Counted from the stretch's first letter, positions 45,529 through 53,950 are shown. The stretch is DNA of 64,000 nt from Hymenobacter metallilatus (GCF_003944705.1 NZ_RWIS01000002.1:398243-462242); one strand, 5' to 3'. The notes: generated by a model not told the origin, from the letters alone. A program made the numbers and translations.

Positions 45529-45927
45529 CTACTTCGGCAGCCGCTTGCGCCGCAGGCTTTCGGCAATCAGCATCCGCACCGTACCGTTGGGGCGCACCAC
45601 ATATTCGCCACTGTCCTGCACGGATACGCCATTGCGCATTTCGTCGCGGTAGTTGTGGTATACCAGCGTACCAATGCGCACAGAGTCCCGGACAGTGGGA
45701 GTAGGCGGGGCCGGCAGGTTATTGATGCGGGCCATTTCGGCCAGGTAGAGCAACGAGTCACGCTTGGTATACGGGCGGAAGCGAAACTTGCCAGGGAAAT
45801 AGTTTTTCGCGTCTGAAACCCGGTTGCGCACAAAATCCTGCACGGCCAGCTCCGCCTGTTTTTCCGGGGTTTTGGAACAGCCCAGCAGCAGCGTGGTAGA
45901 AAAGAGGAAGAATGAGAAACGCTTCAT
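45529..45927 (-). CDS. Hypothetical lipoprotein, 132 aa
   Basis: Not recognised. Lipobox LLLGC (Cys 17) after a short hydrophobic signal; the mature part is basic, with helices (KQAELAVQDFVRNRV) and a short beta region (RIGTLVYHNYRDEMRNGV). The stop lies just before the pseudouridine synthase promoter. Preceded by a repeat-rich gap. Confidence 0.72.
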   Translation of the reverse strand: MKRFSFFLFSTTLLLGCSKTPEKQAELAVQDFVRNRVSDAKNYFPGKFRFRPYTKRDSLLYLAEMARINNLPAPPTPTVRDSVRIGTLVYHNYRDEMRNGVSVQDSGEYVVRPNGTVRMLIAESLRRKRLPK

Positions 45928-46245
45928 AAAGAGGTAGTAAAAAGTCGCAGCAAGTTTAAGCCTGTTAAACAGAACCTCATCCAGAACGTAGCCGGAGGCA
46001 GGTGGCGCATCTCACGACGTGCTGATGTGGTAGTACCACCAGTCAGACATCCGCACGTGAGATTCTCCGGTTTCGCTCCTTCCCGAACGTGATGCACCAC
46101 CTGCTCGGAAGAACAATTATCAGCACAGCGCCGCTACGCAAGGTGCCGCACTCTACCTTCAGCTACGTTCTGCATAACCGTTAGCCCCAGACATCAGCCT
46201 GCGGGATTCCTCGCAAGCTCGGCAGGACGTGCTAGTGCCGGTTGA
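45928..46245. repeat. Gap filled with degenerate REP units
   Basis: No gene. Units related to the 35.4-kb array form a palindrome in which GCAGGTGGCGCAT (45998-46010) pairs with 46092-46104 at 12 of 13 positions. A partial unit (CATCAGCCTGCGGGATTCCT) lies near 46193-46212. Confidence 0.7.
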
Positions 46246-48315
46246 CTATACACCCCCCGAGTATTTACGGGTGGCCCACTCCACCGTCATCAGCCCCAGC
46301 AGCAGGAAAAACAGCCATTTCAGGTTAATCAGGTCCTGCAGATCCTCCTGCTCATACAGCACAGGCTTGTAGTTGGCCTTGCGGATATCCTGGGCCAGCT
46401 GCTGTAGCTGCTGCGGAAAATACAGCCGCTGCCCACTACGGCGAGCCAGCTGGGACAGCAGGTTATGGTCGGCTCGGGACTGGGTGGCTTCCAGCTGTTG
46501 GGCTTGTACCAGCACCTCGCCCCGGTCTTGCTGGAGCTGCCCGCCCAAGGTGGCGCGGGCGGTATAGCGGTATAGCCCGGCCGGTAGTGGCCCCAAATGA
46601 AGGGGAGAGCCGTCATCGGGGTTGGCAAAGGTGAACGTGCGGGGTTTCTGCTGCTCGTTGGTGAGCGTGAGGGTAATTTGCTGGTTATAGATCCGCTCAA
46701 AAATAGCGTTGTAGGTTTCCGCCCCGAAGGTCACATCGTCCTGAATATCAAAAACCTCCTGGGTGGGGTACACGTCGAGGCGCTTTTTGTTGGCGTTCTG
46801 GGTGAGCAGCTGTAGGGTGCGCAGCACCAGCCGGTCGTAGGCCTCGGGTCGGTCGTCGTGCTCCACGGCTTCCTGCAGGCGCCACTGCCAGCTGCCCTCC
46901 GTGAGCAGGGTGGCCTGGCGTTGGGCAGGTGTGCCGCCAAAAACCAGCAGTGGCTTCTGGGTTTTCAGGCGGCCCACCTGCTGCCACAGAGCTACTTCCG
47001 TGCCCCCGCTCAGGCGTACATCCCCAAAGGGTACCAATGCAGGTGGGTAGGCCAGAAACCGCCGCAGGGCATCTTCCTCGAAGGAAAACCGCGTGAAGCT
47101 GGCATTCGGTACGGGGGTCACCTCGTCGGTTTGGCTGCCCCGGGGCGTTACCGTAAGGCCAGTGCCCAGGGCATTATAAGCACCAAAGTTGGTCTGCGCC
47201 CCCAGCACATATAAGGTTGGCACCCGGCGGGCTTTCACCTGCGCCAGCACCTCCTGTCCCACCCCGCTCTGGGCCGGAAGCTGGTGCAGAATAGCCACGT
47301 CGAAGTCCTGGCGTTGGAGCGGGCTGATACCGGGCAGGTAGGTGGTCAGGTCGAAGTTGTCGTTTTGCTGAATGGCAGCGCGCAGGGCTTTCAGGTCGGG
47401 GTGGGGAGCGGCACCGGCCAGCAGCACCCGCAGCTTGCCCTTCACCACCTCCAGGTAAGCAAATTTCTGGTTATTGAGCAGGGTAAACTCGCCGGGCAGC
47501 TGGCTGATGGCTACCTCGTAGCGCCGTTTGCCGGGAGCCGGGGCCGTGAGCAGAAACGTGGTGCGCACGCGGCGCTGTCCGGCGGGCAGCCGTACCTGCC
47601 GGGTTTGCAGCACCCGGCCGTTTTCGCGCACCTGCACGGTAGCCGTGCTGCCGGCGTACCCATCGTAGCCAATTTCCGCTTCAATGGGGAACTGGTTGCC
47701 GCTGAAGGCCACGCGGTTGTAGGCCAGGGCCGGCAGGCTCACATCCTTCTTCGGGATGGTGTCGCCCACGCCCACGGCGTACACCGGGAAGGGATACTCA
47801 GCGTACTGCGGAGCCCGGCCCTGGTTCACCAGCCCATCCGACAGCAGTACCACACCCGCCAGATTGCGTCCTTCAAACTCGTTACCGATGCCTGCGAGCA
47901 GCCCATCCACATCGGTGCTGGCCGCCTGAAACCGCACTGAATCGGGCCGGGTGGACGAACTAGAACTTAGGGTGCGGGTTTCTACCTGAAAGCCCTGGCT
48001 GCGCAGCTCGGTAGCCAGCTGCTGCAGCCCCAGAGTGGCCTGGCGCAGCACCGCCGGGGGCGTAAACAGCCCCACCGACTGCGAGTTATCCAGCGCCAGC
48101 ACCAGCGTGGGCTCCTGCCGGGTAGTGGTGGTGGATTTCAGAAACGGCGACAACAGCAGAAAGCACAGAAAGCTCACCACCGCAAAGCGTACGGCCGCCA
48201 GCGCGTAGTTCACGCTTCGGCTCCACGGAGCTTTGGCCGAGTACAGCAGGACCGCGTAGCCCAGCCCCACCAGCAGGCACAGCGCAATAAACCAGGGAGA
48301 AGCAGATAACAGCAA
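46246..48315 (-). CDS. vWA-domain membrane protein, 689 aa
   Basis: Large membrane-anchored protein of unknown role, of the kind annotated as vWA or glutamine-amidotransferase-like. Two N-terminal transmembrane segments (residues about 8-25 and 38-58) and one near the C-terminus (WLFFLLLGLMTVEWATRKY). The vWA metal site is intact: DNSQS at 76-80, with GVVLLSDGLVNQG as the second acidic strand. A beta-sandwich follows, then an amidotransferase-like region (LRVLLAGAAPHPDLKALRAA). The start is TTG at 48315, as no ATG precedes the first helix. No MoxR gene is adjacent, so it is independent of the 21-30 kb system. Confidence 0.82.
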   Translation of the reverse strand: MLLSASPWFIALCLLVGLGYAVLLYSAKAPWSRSVNYALAAVRFAVVSFLCFLLLSPFLKSTTTTRQEPTLVLALDNSQSVGLFTPPAVLRQATLGLQQLATELRSQGFQVETRTLSSSSSTRPDSVRFQAASTDVDGLLAGIGNEFEGRNLAGVVLLSDGLVNQGRAPQYAEYPFPVYAVGVGDTIPKKDVSLPALAYNRVAFSGNQFPIEAEIGYDGYAGSTATVQVRENGRVLQTRQVRLPAGQRRVRTTFLLTAPAPGKRRYEVAISQLPGEFTLLNNQKFAYLEVVKGKLRVLLAGAAPHPDLKALRAAIQQNDNFDLTTYLPGISPLQRQDFDVAILHQLPAQSGVGQEVLAQVKARRVPTLYVLGAQTNFGAYNALGTGLTVTPRGSQTDEVTPVPNASFTRFSFEEDALRRFLAYPPALVPFGDVRLSGGTEVALWQQVGRLKTQKPLLVFGGTPAQRQATLLTEGSWQWRLQEAVEHDDRPEAYDRLVLRTLQLLTQNANKKRLDVYPTQEVFDIQDDVTFGAETYNAIFERIYNQQITLTLTNEQQKPRTFTFANPDDGSPLHLGPLPAGLYRYTARATLGGQLQQDRGEVLVQAQQLEATQSRADHNLLSQLARRSGQRLYFPQQLQQLAQDIRKANYKPVLYEQEDLQDLINLKWLFFLLLGLMTVEWATRKYSGGV

Positions 48316-48472
48316 AAGCCGACAGAAATCAGTGTGAACTTAAAAACCCCAAACCCGCGCCCATAGTTGCGCCGCGCGCCGGGGCCGGGTAGCGAAGGTA
48401 GCAGGTTGCGGGAGGAGGGTGGTAAACCGGAACCCGCGGCAGCTTACCTTGGTGCGGAATCAGGCCCACGAT

Positions 48473-49033
48473 ATGCTCCAGAAGTTAGCTCCCGTTTTGT
48501 TTGTGCTGGCGTGCGCGGCGTTTGTGCTGTTGCCGAAGATAATAGCATCAGATAGCCAAGAGCCAGTTCATGAAACTGAAGTACGCGTACCCCTAACAAA
48601 TCTGAGTTGGGGCGACACTATTCAGTTACAGGCTTTTTATGCTGATTGCGGCGAGTTTGGCGGTCATCTGGAGAGAATCAAGGTCTTCCTTCCCGAATCA
48701 AGTCCGGAAGGTCCGCCGGTTGCGGTTTTGTTACTGGATTCAACTAATTGTGAAATAGACCCCAAGCAGCACTTGCTATTCATGGCACAACAGGTTAATC
48801 TATCGGTTTCTCAGCAGTATAACGTAGAAGAATATATGCGGGAATTGTTGGTTTATGGGCAACAGAAATTTCCCTCAGTTAACGCAAGTAATGGATTCAG
48901 TGCCAGTCTGTATTCGCAGGAAATGGGTGTGAAAATGGTTGACATACGAGTATCTGATACACGGTTCACATTTGACGGTTTTAGCCGGCTGCGACAGTCT
49001 TTATTTATAAAATCTTTGCCCCGTCATAAGTAA
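48473..49033 (+). CDS. AT-rich orphan protein with N-terminal membrane helix, 186 aa
   Basis: Not recognised. One hydrophobic helix near the start (LAPVLFVLACAAFVLLPKII) could be a signal or anchor; the rest is acidic and beta-rich, with two Cys (ADCGEFGG and STNCEIDP) that could form a disulfide. The gene is poorer in G+C than its neighbours. ATG at 48473 is used; a GTG 18 codons upstream is in frame but adds a non-hydrophobic lead. Confidence 0.65.
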   Translation: MLQKLAPVLFVLACAAFVLLPKIIASDSQEPVHETEVRVPLTNLSWGDTIQLQAFYADCGEFGGHLERIKVFLPESSPEGPPVAVLLLDSTNCEIDPKQHLLFMAQQVNLSVSQQYNVEEYMRELLVYGQQKFPSVNASNGFSASLYSQEMGVKMVDIRVSDTRFTFDGFSRLRQSLFIKSLPRHK

Positions 49034-49160
49034 ATGCGAAAGTTACTTTACAGATTAGACAGGCTCCAGTTTGTGGGTGCTTTCAACCGTCGAGCCGGTC
49101 GTGGTAAGAACTATATAACCATCCTCAATGTGGCTGCCACCGCGCCAACCAACGATGACC

Positions 49161-49189
49161 GGTCCGACGGCTGGAAAAGCCGCCGGACC
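49161..49189. terminator. Hairpin downstream of ackA
   Basis: GGTCCGACGGCT (49161-49172) pairs with AGCCGCCGGACC (49178-49189) with one mismatch, 16 bases after the ackA stop. No T-run; may also act on the convergent orphan gene. Confidence 0.6.
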
Positions 49190-49204
49190 GGAGCGACCAT
49201 CCCT

Positions 49205-50404
49205 CTACTCTGCTACCTCCGCACACAGCCGCGCAATTTCCAGCTCCTCGTTAGTGGGCACTACCAGCACCCGCACCCGGGTGCCGGCCGCCGATAAGTC
49301 CCGGATGCCGGGGGCGCGGCGGGCGTTTTCGGGTTCATCGAGCTGGATGCCCAGGAAATCCAGGTTGGCGCATACCAGCTGACGCACCAGCGCGTCGTTT
49401 TCGCCCACGCCGCCCGTGAATACCACGGCTTCGGCCCCGTTGAGCACGGCCAGGAAACTGCCGAGGTACTTCTTGATGCGGTAGGCGTAGAGGTCGTAGG
49501 CGAGGCGGGCGCGCGGGTCGCCTTCGTTGAGCAGGCGTGTGATGTCGCGCATGTCGCTGTGGCCGGTGAGGCCGAGCATGCCGCTTTCCTTGTTGAGCAG
49601 GTTCTTCACGTCATCGAGCGAGTAGCCCAGCTGTTCCACCAGGTGGAAGATGACGGCCTGGTCAGTGTCGCCGGCGCGGGTGCCCATCACCAGGCCATTC
49701 ATGGGGCCGAAGCCCATGCTGGTATCCACGGCGCGGCCGGCCACAGTGGCGGTCATGCTACAGCCGTTGCCCAGGTGCACCGTAATCACGCGGGCGTCGG
49801 GCTGGCCCAGGTAGCGCAGGGTTTCCTGGCTCACGAACTGGTGGCTGGTGCCGTGGAAGCCGTAGGCGCGCAGCCCGTGCCGGGTGTACAGCTCCTCGGG
49901 CAGCGCGAAACGGTAGGCGTGAGGCGGCAGCGTGCTATGGAAGGCCGTGTCGAACACCGCCACCTGCCGGGCCTGCGGAAACAGCTGCTCGGCCACCTCC
50001 ATGCCCAGCAGGTTGGCCGGGTTGTGCAGCGGGGCCAGCGGAAACAGCTCCCGGATGCGGGCCTTCACCTCCGGCGTTACCAGCGTCGGCTCCCGGAACT
50101 CCTCGCCACCATGCACGGCCCGGTGGCCCACCAGCTGCACGTCGGCCGGATCGGGCAAAACGCCGGTGGCGGGGTCGGTGAGCAGGCGCATGGCCTGCTC
50201 CAGGCCGGTGCGGTGGTCGGGAATGGGCAGGGTGTGGCGCTCGGTGTGCTCCTGGCCATCGGACCTCAGGGTGGTGTGCGTGAGCTGGCCCTCGGACAAC
50301 CCGATGCGTTCCACCAGCCCGCGGGCCAGCGGCTGCTCCTGCGGCCAGCGAAACAGTTGGTACTTCAGCGAGCTGCTGCCGGAGTTAATGACGAAGATGT
50401 GCAT
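49205..50404 (-). CDS. ackA: Acetate kinase
   Basis: Interconverts acetate and acetyl phosphate with ATP. The 399-aa ASKHA-fold enzyme begins MHIFVINSGSSSLKYQLF, with HRAVHGGEEF (active-site region), VFDTAFHSTLPPHAY, YGFHGTSHQFVSQ, VHLGNGCSMTA and FTGGVGENDALVR. ATG at 50404 is set by the conserved N-terminal strand. Pta is 3.5 kb upstream on the same strand, beyond DUF808, ssb and recombinase genes; the pair is usually adjacent. Confidence 0.98.
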   Translation of the reverse strand: MHIFVINSGSSSLKYQLFRWPQEQPLARGLVERIGLSEGQLTHTTLRSDGQEHTERHTLPIPDHRTGLEQAMRLLTDPATGVLPDPADVQLVGHRAVHGGEEFREPTLVTPEVKARIRELFPLAPLHNPANLLGMEVAEQLFPQARQVAVFDTAFHSTLPPHAYRFALPEELYTRHGLRAYGFHGTSHQFVSQETLRYLGQPDARVITVHLGNGCSMTATVAGRAVDTSMGFGPMNGLVMGTRAGDTDQAVIFHLVEQLGYSLDDVKNLLNKESGMLGLTGHSDMRDITRLLNEGDPRARLAYDLYAYRIKKYLGSFLAVLNGAEAVVFTGGVGENDALVRQLVCANLDFLGIQLDEPENARRAPGIRDLSAAGTRVRVLVVPTNEELEIARLCAEVAE

Positions 50405-50457
50405 GGGAATGACAAGGGGAAACGGAGCTACTTGGGATGTCGACAAAACACCAGAAC

Positions 50458-50563
50458 GTCATGCTGAGCGAAGGCGCAGCCGGAGCCGAAGCATCTCTAC
50501 CGCTTCGTTGTAATGCTATATGATTAGCCAGAGGTAGAGATGCTTCGGCAAGCTCAGCATGAC
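50458..50563. repeat. Inverted pair of REP units upstream of ackA
   Basis: The left unit (50458-50501, GTCATGCTGAGC...GAAGCATCTCTACC) and the right unit (50533-50563) are reverse complements. The right unit is identical over 31 bases to 57213-57243. Confidence 0.85.
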
Positions 50564-50571
50564 GGTCTTTA

Positions 50572-51504
50572 CTATGCTACCTCCTTCTTAGCCGGCAGCA
50601 GCTTCTTCACCAGCCGTACTACCTGGTCAACCACGAAGCCAACTACCAGACCGCCCAGGCCGCAGGCCACTACTTTGGCCAGCCAGGCCACGGCGGGCAT
50701 GGAGGCCAGGGCTACTTCCAGATCATGCAGCAAGTGGGCGGTGAAGGGGATGCCGTGGGCAATGATTTCGGCCCCTACCCACAGCATGGCAGCAGTACCC
50801 ACGTAGCTCAGGATGCTGAGAAACTTCGGCATGAACTTCACGAGGCCGCGGCCGAAGCTCTTGGTGGCCGCACTGTTGTCGCCCTCGGCCAGGTGCAGAC
50901 CAATGTCGTCGGCTTTCACAATCAACCCCACAAACCCGTATACGGCCACCGTGATGAATACCGCTACGGCCAGCATCACCACAATCTGGTTCACAATGGG
51001 CTGCCCGGTTACCTGGCTGTAGGCAATGGCCATGATTTCGGCCGACAGAATGATGTCGGTGCGGACGGCGCCGGCCACGCGCTGCTTTTCCAGCTCCTCC
51101 GGCGTAATGGTTTCCAGCTGCTCGGTTTCCGCGTGGGCCTCGGGGTGCTTGCTGAATAGGGAATGCACCTTCTCGTAGCCCTCGTAGCACAGGTAGGCCC
51201 CGCCCAGCATCAGGATGGGCGTAATGGCCCAGGGCGCGAAGTAGCCCAGCACCAGCGCCGCCGGCGTCAGAATCAGCAGCTTGTTGAACAGGGACTTCTT
51301 GGCAATCTGGAAGATGATGGATAACTCCCGCGAGGGGTCGAGGCCGACCACGTATTTGGGCGTCACGGCCGTGTCGTCAATTACAATGCCTGACACCTTG
51401 CCGGTGGTTTTGGCCACCTGCGCCGGCACATCGTCCAGGCTGGCGGCGCTGACTTTTACTAGGGCTGAAACATCATCTAAGAGGGCAAAAAGTCCGGAAG
51501 CCAT
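50572..51504 (-). CDS. DUF808-family (YedI-type) membrane protein
   Basis: Inner-membrane protein of the DUF808 family, function unknown. The 310-aa product begins MASGLFALLDDVSALVKVSA and has KVSGIVIDDTAVTPKYVVGL, both strongly conserved in the family, then about six membrane helices (LLILTPAALVLGYFAPWA, IVVMLAVAVFITVAVYGFVG). Upstream of ackA on the same strand, with REP units between. Confidence 0.93.
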   Translation of the reverse strand: MASGLFALLDDVSALVKVSAASLDDVPAQVAKTTGKVSGIVIDDTAVTPKYVVGLDPSRELSIIFQIAKKSLFNKLLILTPAALVLGYFAPWAITPILMLGGAYLCYEGYEKVHSLFSKHPEAHAETEQLETITPEELEKQRVAGAVRTDIILSAEIMAIAYSQVTGQPIVNQIVVMLAVAVFITVAVYGFVGLIVKADDIGLHLAEGDNSAATKSFGRGLVKFMPKFLSILSYVGTAAMLWVGAEIIAHGIPFTAHLLHDLEVALASMPAVAWLAKVVACGLGGLVVGFVVDQVVRLVKKLLPAKKEVA

Positions 51505-51811
51505 GCGAGTTGGTTGGGTGGTGGGATAAAAAAGAAAGGTGTTTTGTTGGCGTAGCGGGGCGGAAGCTACCGGATAGAATCCGGAGCGCCGCGGCGCCGG
51601 CCCGTACTGGATCAGGCGGAGGCCGGGGTGCGGCCGGTGCTCTGGCCACGGTCGGGATGGCAGCCAGAAACGTGCATACGTGCCGTTTGCCCATTCCGAT
51701 GCTTGGGGAAAGCTGCCCGCCAGCTACTGTCCCCTCCCCGGCAAGGCCCTGAAGCACGGGAGCTATGGGGCAGGAATAGCGAATCTGGAATATTGCCGCT
51801 ATTTTGGGTTC
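51505..51811. other. Gap between DUF808 and ssb genes
   Basis: A 307-base divergent control region. I see a short hairpin CCGGATAGAATCCGG near 51570 and GC-rich palindromic bits, but no gene, REP unit or clear promoter box. The end (TATTTTGGG before the ssb ATG) is a weak -7 candidate. Confidence 0.5.
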
Positions 51812-52174
51812 ATGCGCGGCATCAACAAAGTCACCCTCATTGGCAACCTCGGCAAAGACCCGGAAATCAACATACTGGACGGCAACGTGGCCGTAGCAAA
51901 ATTCTCGCTGGCGACCTCCGAAACCTACCGCGACAAAGCCGGCCAGGCTCATACCAGCACCGACTGGCACAGTGTGGTGCTCTGGCGCGGCCTGGCCGAG
52001 CTGGCCCAGGCCTACCTGCGCAAAGGCAGCTTGGTGTACCTGGAGGGCAAGCTCAAAACCCGCCATTACGACGACGCGGCCGGCCAGCGGCACTACGTGA
52101 CGGAAATTATTGGGGAGCAGCTGCTGATGCTGGATAAAAAGCCGGGCGAGCAACTGTCGCCGCTGGCGCCATGA
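51812..52174 (+). CDS. Single-stranded DNA-binding protein, short form
   Basis: Binds single-stranded DNA during replication, repair or recombination. The 120-aa OB-fold opens MRGINKVTLIGNLGKDPEIN and continues VAKFSLATSETY, DWHSVVLWRGLAELAQAYLR and LVYLEGKLKTRHY. The usual acidic C-terminal tip (DDIPF-like) that recruits partner proteins is absent; the protein ends EQLSPLAP. The stop overlaps the start of the recombinase gene (ATGA), so the two are translationally coupled, which suggests an accessory copy serving the recombinase rather than the main SSB. Confidence 0.92.
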   Translation: MRGINKVTLIGNLGKDPEINILDGNVAVAKFSLATSETYRDKAGQAHTSTDWHSVVLWRGLAELAQAYLRKGSLVYLEGKLKTRHYDDAAGQRHYVTEIIGEQLLMLDKKPGEQLSPLAP

Positions 52175-53256
52175 AGGCGGCGGTTTCGCTCCGCCTGACC
52201 GATGATCGGGCCGGCTTTCGGGTGTTCTTTCCCTACTCCGACGCCGCCCTGCGTCCGGCGCTACTGGCGGCTGGCGTGCAGTACCGGGCCGCCCTGCGGG
52301 GCTATTGGCTGCCAGCCACGCCCGAAGCCGTGGAGCTGCTGCGGCAGGCGTGCCAGCGGGCAGCGGTGCCGCTGCACGTGCCAGTGGTACCAGCGCTGGC
52401 CGTAGCTCCGCCGCCACCTACCGCGCACGAGGTACTGCTGGCCCGCTACTGCCAGCTGATTGCCCTAAAGCGCTATAGCCCCAACACACTGAAAAACTAC
52501 CGGGGCGCATTTCAGCTGTTTCTGACGCACCACGCGCCGCGCCTGCCGCTGGAGCTCAGCAGACAGGATGTGCTCAACTACCTGGCCGGCCGTGTGGCCG
52601 CCGGCATCTCCGAAGCCTACCAGAACGTGCTCATCAATGCCATTAAATTCTACTACGAGCAGGTAGAAAACCAACCGCGCCAATACTACGAAGTGCCCCG
52701 GCCCAAGCAGCCGCTCACCAATCCCAAAGTGCTGGCCCAGGTGGAGGTGCGCGCACTTTTGCAAGGCACCGAAAACATTAAGCATCGGGCCATGCTCATG
52801 CTGGCCTATGGGCTGGGACTGCGCCTGGGCGAAGTGCTGGCCCTTACGCCGCAGGACATCGACAGCCGGCGCATGGCCCTGTATGTGAGAGGCGGCAAAG
52901 GGAAGAAAGACCGGGACCTGCCCCTGCCTGATAGCCTGCTGCAACTACTACGGGAGCAGTTTCGGCAGTTTAGGCCAGTCACGTTTCTATTTGAAGGCCA
53001 GCGGCCGGGGGAGCCTTATAGTGAGCGTAGCCTGCAACTGGTAGTGAAGCAGGCGGCGGAGCGGGCCGGAATTCGCCGGCCCGTTACGCTGCACATGTTA
53101 CGGCACAGTTATGCAACCCATTTGCTGGAGGCCGGTACTGACATTCGCGTAATCCAGGACCTACTGGGGCACAGTAGTATTAAAACCACTGAAATTTACA
53201 CCCATGTGGCTCAACGCAGCCGACCTGTTTCTCCCCTCGACAGTCTCGGGTTGTAG
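52171..53256 (+). CDS. Tyrosine recombinase (XerD/IntI-like), 361 aa
   Basis: Site-specific recombinase. All catalytic residues are present: R218 (YGLGLRLGEVL), K243/K245 (GGKGKKDRDL), H308-xx-R311 (LHMLRHSYATHL), H334 (DLLGHSSIKTT) and Tyr 343 (EIYTHV). The SAM-like core-binding domain spans about 88-170, after an unusual 80-residue N-terminal domain. The C-terminal wording (LEAGTDIRVIQDLLGHSSIK and YTHVAQRSRPVSPLD) is close to that of integron integrases, but the extra segment that marks IntI between the K and H-R boxes is missing. Followed at once by four copies of an 11-bp inverted motif and an AT-rich cassette-like segment. Confidence 0.93.
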   Translation: MKAAVSLRLTDDRAGFRVFFPYSDAALRPALLAAGVQYRAALRGYWLPATPEAVELLRQACQRAAVPLHVPVVPALAVAPPPPTAHEVLLARYCQLIALKRYSPNTLKNYRGAFQLFLTHHAPRLPLELSRQDVLNYLAGRVAAGISEAYQNVLINAIKFYYEQVENQPRQYYEVPRPKQPLTNPKVLAQVEVRALLQGTENIKHRAMLMLAYGLGLRLGEVLALTPQDIDSRRMALYVRGGKGKKDRDLPLPDSLLQLLREQFRQFRPVTFLFEGQRPGEPYSERSLQLVVKQAAERAGIRRPVTLHMLRHSYATHLLEAGTDIRVIQDLLGHSSIKTTEIYTHVAQRSRPVSPLDSLGL

Positions 53257-53264
53257 GGACCGGG

Positions 53265-53363
53265 TTTCGGCAATAAGGCGAACGTCAGTACTATTGCCGA
53301 AAGACTATTGCGTACAGAGCGTATATTGCCGAAACACAAACACCCTCGCTACCTTCGGCAATA
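53265..53363. repeat. Four copies of an 11-bp motif after the recombinase gene
   Basis: TTTCGGCAATA occurs forward at 53265-53275, reversed at 53292-53302 and 53324-53334, and forward with 10 of 11 bases at 53354-53363. The order is plus, minus, minus, plus. It starts 9 bases after the recombinase stop. Placement and length fit recombinase-binding sites. Confidence 0.75.
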
Positions 53364-53368
53364 AAAAT

Positions 53369-53378
53369 GTTGTACGCC
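53369..53378 (+). other. Left boundary motif of the cassette-like segment
   Basis: GTTGTACGCC is the exact reverse complement of GGCGTACAAC at 53751-53760, which opens the attC-like structure. In integron cassettes the bases at the start of a cassette are complementary to the first box of its attC. Confidence 0.5.
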
Positions 53379-53457
53379 ATTTGCGACAAGCTTCAATATT
53401 AAAAAGGAACAATCGGAAACAGCAATAGAACCAAATACCATAATTATCCGATTTCGT

Positions 53458-53712
53458 ATGAAGCTAACAGCATTCGCGTTAACGGTTGGCATAATTTTCT
53501 TTTTAATTTTTGCATATCACGATTTGCATGACAACTTTAATTTGATACTTGGTGCATTAGTATTGTGTCTATTGTTAGGAGGCTTCTTACAGTTTAGTAA
53601 AAAGAAATCGAACTCGGTTGTCAAAAATATAGGGTGGGGAGTTTTATATGGCGCGTTGACCATTCTTATACTAACAATAGCCTTTATACTTATTTATGTG
53701 TACAGTCAATAA
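53458..53712 (+). CDS. Small AT-rich membrane protein in the cassette-like segment, 84 aa
   Basis: Not recognised. Three hydrophobic helices (LTVGIIFFLIFAYH, LILGALVLCLLLGGFL, YGALTILILTIAFILIYVY) fill almost the whole protein, with a short basic loop (FSKKKSNSVVKNIG). The gene is very AT-rich against the GC-rich background. It is the only gene between the recombinase-adjacent repeats and an attC-like palindrome, as expected of a single integron gene cassette. Confidence 0.7.
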   Translation: MKLTAFALTVGIIFFLIFAYHDLHDNFNLILGALVLCLLLGGFLQFSKKKSNSVVKNIGWGVLYGALTILILTIAFILIYVYSQ

Positions 53713-53750
53713 CTTTGAATTTGGCTTATTTCCAGACTCGGAATCAAAAC

Positions 53751-53887
53751 GGCGTACAACAGTGTGTTTATAAAATTGTGGCTGGACAGGAAGCATTCGG
53801 CTAAAAATCGCTATTTTGCTTTTGTGGTTAATTGAAACTGACGTTTTTCAATTGCCACAACTTCATAAACACTTTAACGTTGGCCTA
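53751..53887 (+). other. attC-like imperfect palindrome
   Basis: Opens with GGCGTACAAC (53751-53760). AGTGTGTTTATAAAATTGTG (53761-53780) pairs, with small mismatches, with the strand ending ...CTTCATAAACACT at 53873. An inner hairpin AATTGAAA (53830-53837) / TTTCAATT (53846-53853) follows. It closes with AACGTTGGCC (53876-53885), near the GTTRRRY core of attC sites. Length about 137 bases is within the attC range. Confidence 0.5.
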
Positions 53888-53895
53888 ATAAAAAC

Positions 53896-53934
53896 AAAAA
53901 GGACCCGTTGCTTTAAATGAAGCAACTGGGCCTT
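53896..53934 (-). terminator. Terminator of pta
   Basis: Stem of AAAAAGGACCCGTTGCTT and AAGCAACTGGGCCTTT with two mismatches; a T-run follows on the minus strand, 17 bases after the pta stop. Confidence 0.85.
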
Positions 53935-53950
53935 TGTGCGGCTGCCGAAA

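Noticed and set aside
46246..48315. Including this vWA protein in the MoxR system
   Set aside because: It is 16 kb away, has no MoxR neighbour, an intact metal site and a different architecture.
49034..49297. An 87-codon frame starting directly after the orphan gene's stop
   Set aside because: It overlaps ackA on the opposite strand for about 90 bases and is basic, low-quality sequence; probably chance.
52171..53256. Calling the recombinase IntI outright
   Set aside because: Catalytic and C-terminal wording are close, but the extra segment typical of integron integrases between the lysine and His-Arg boxes is missing, so only IntI-like is claimed.
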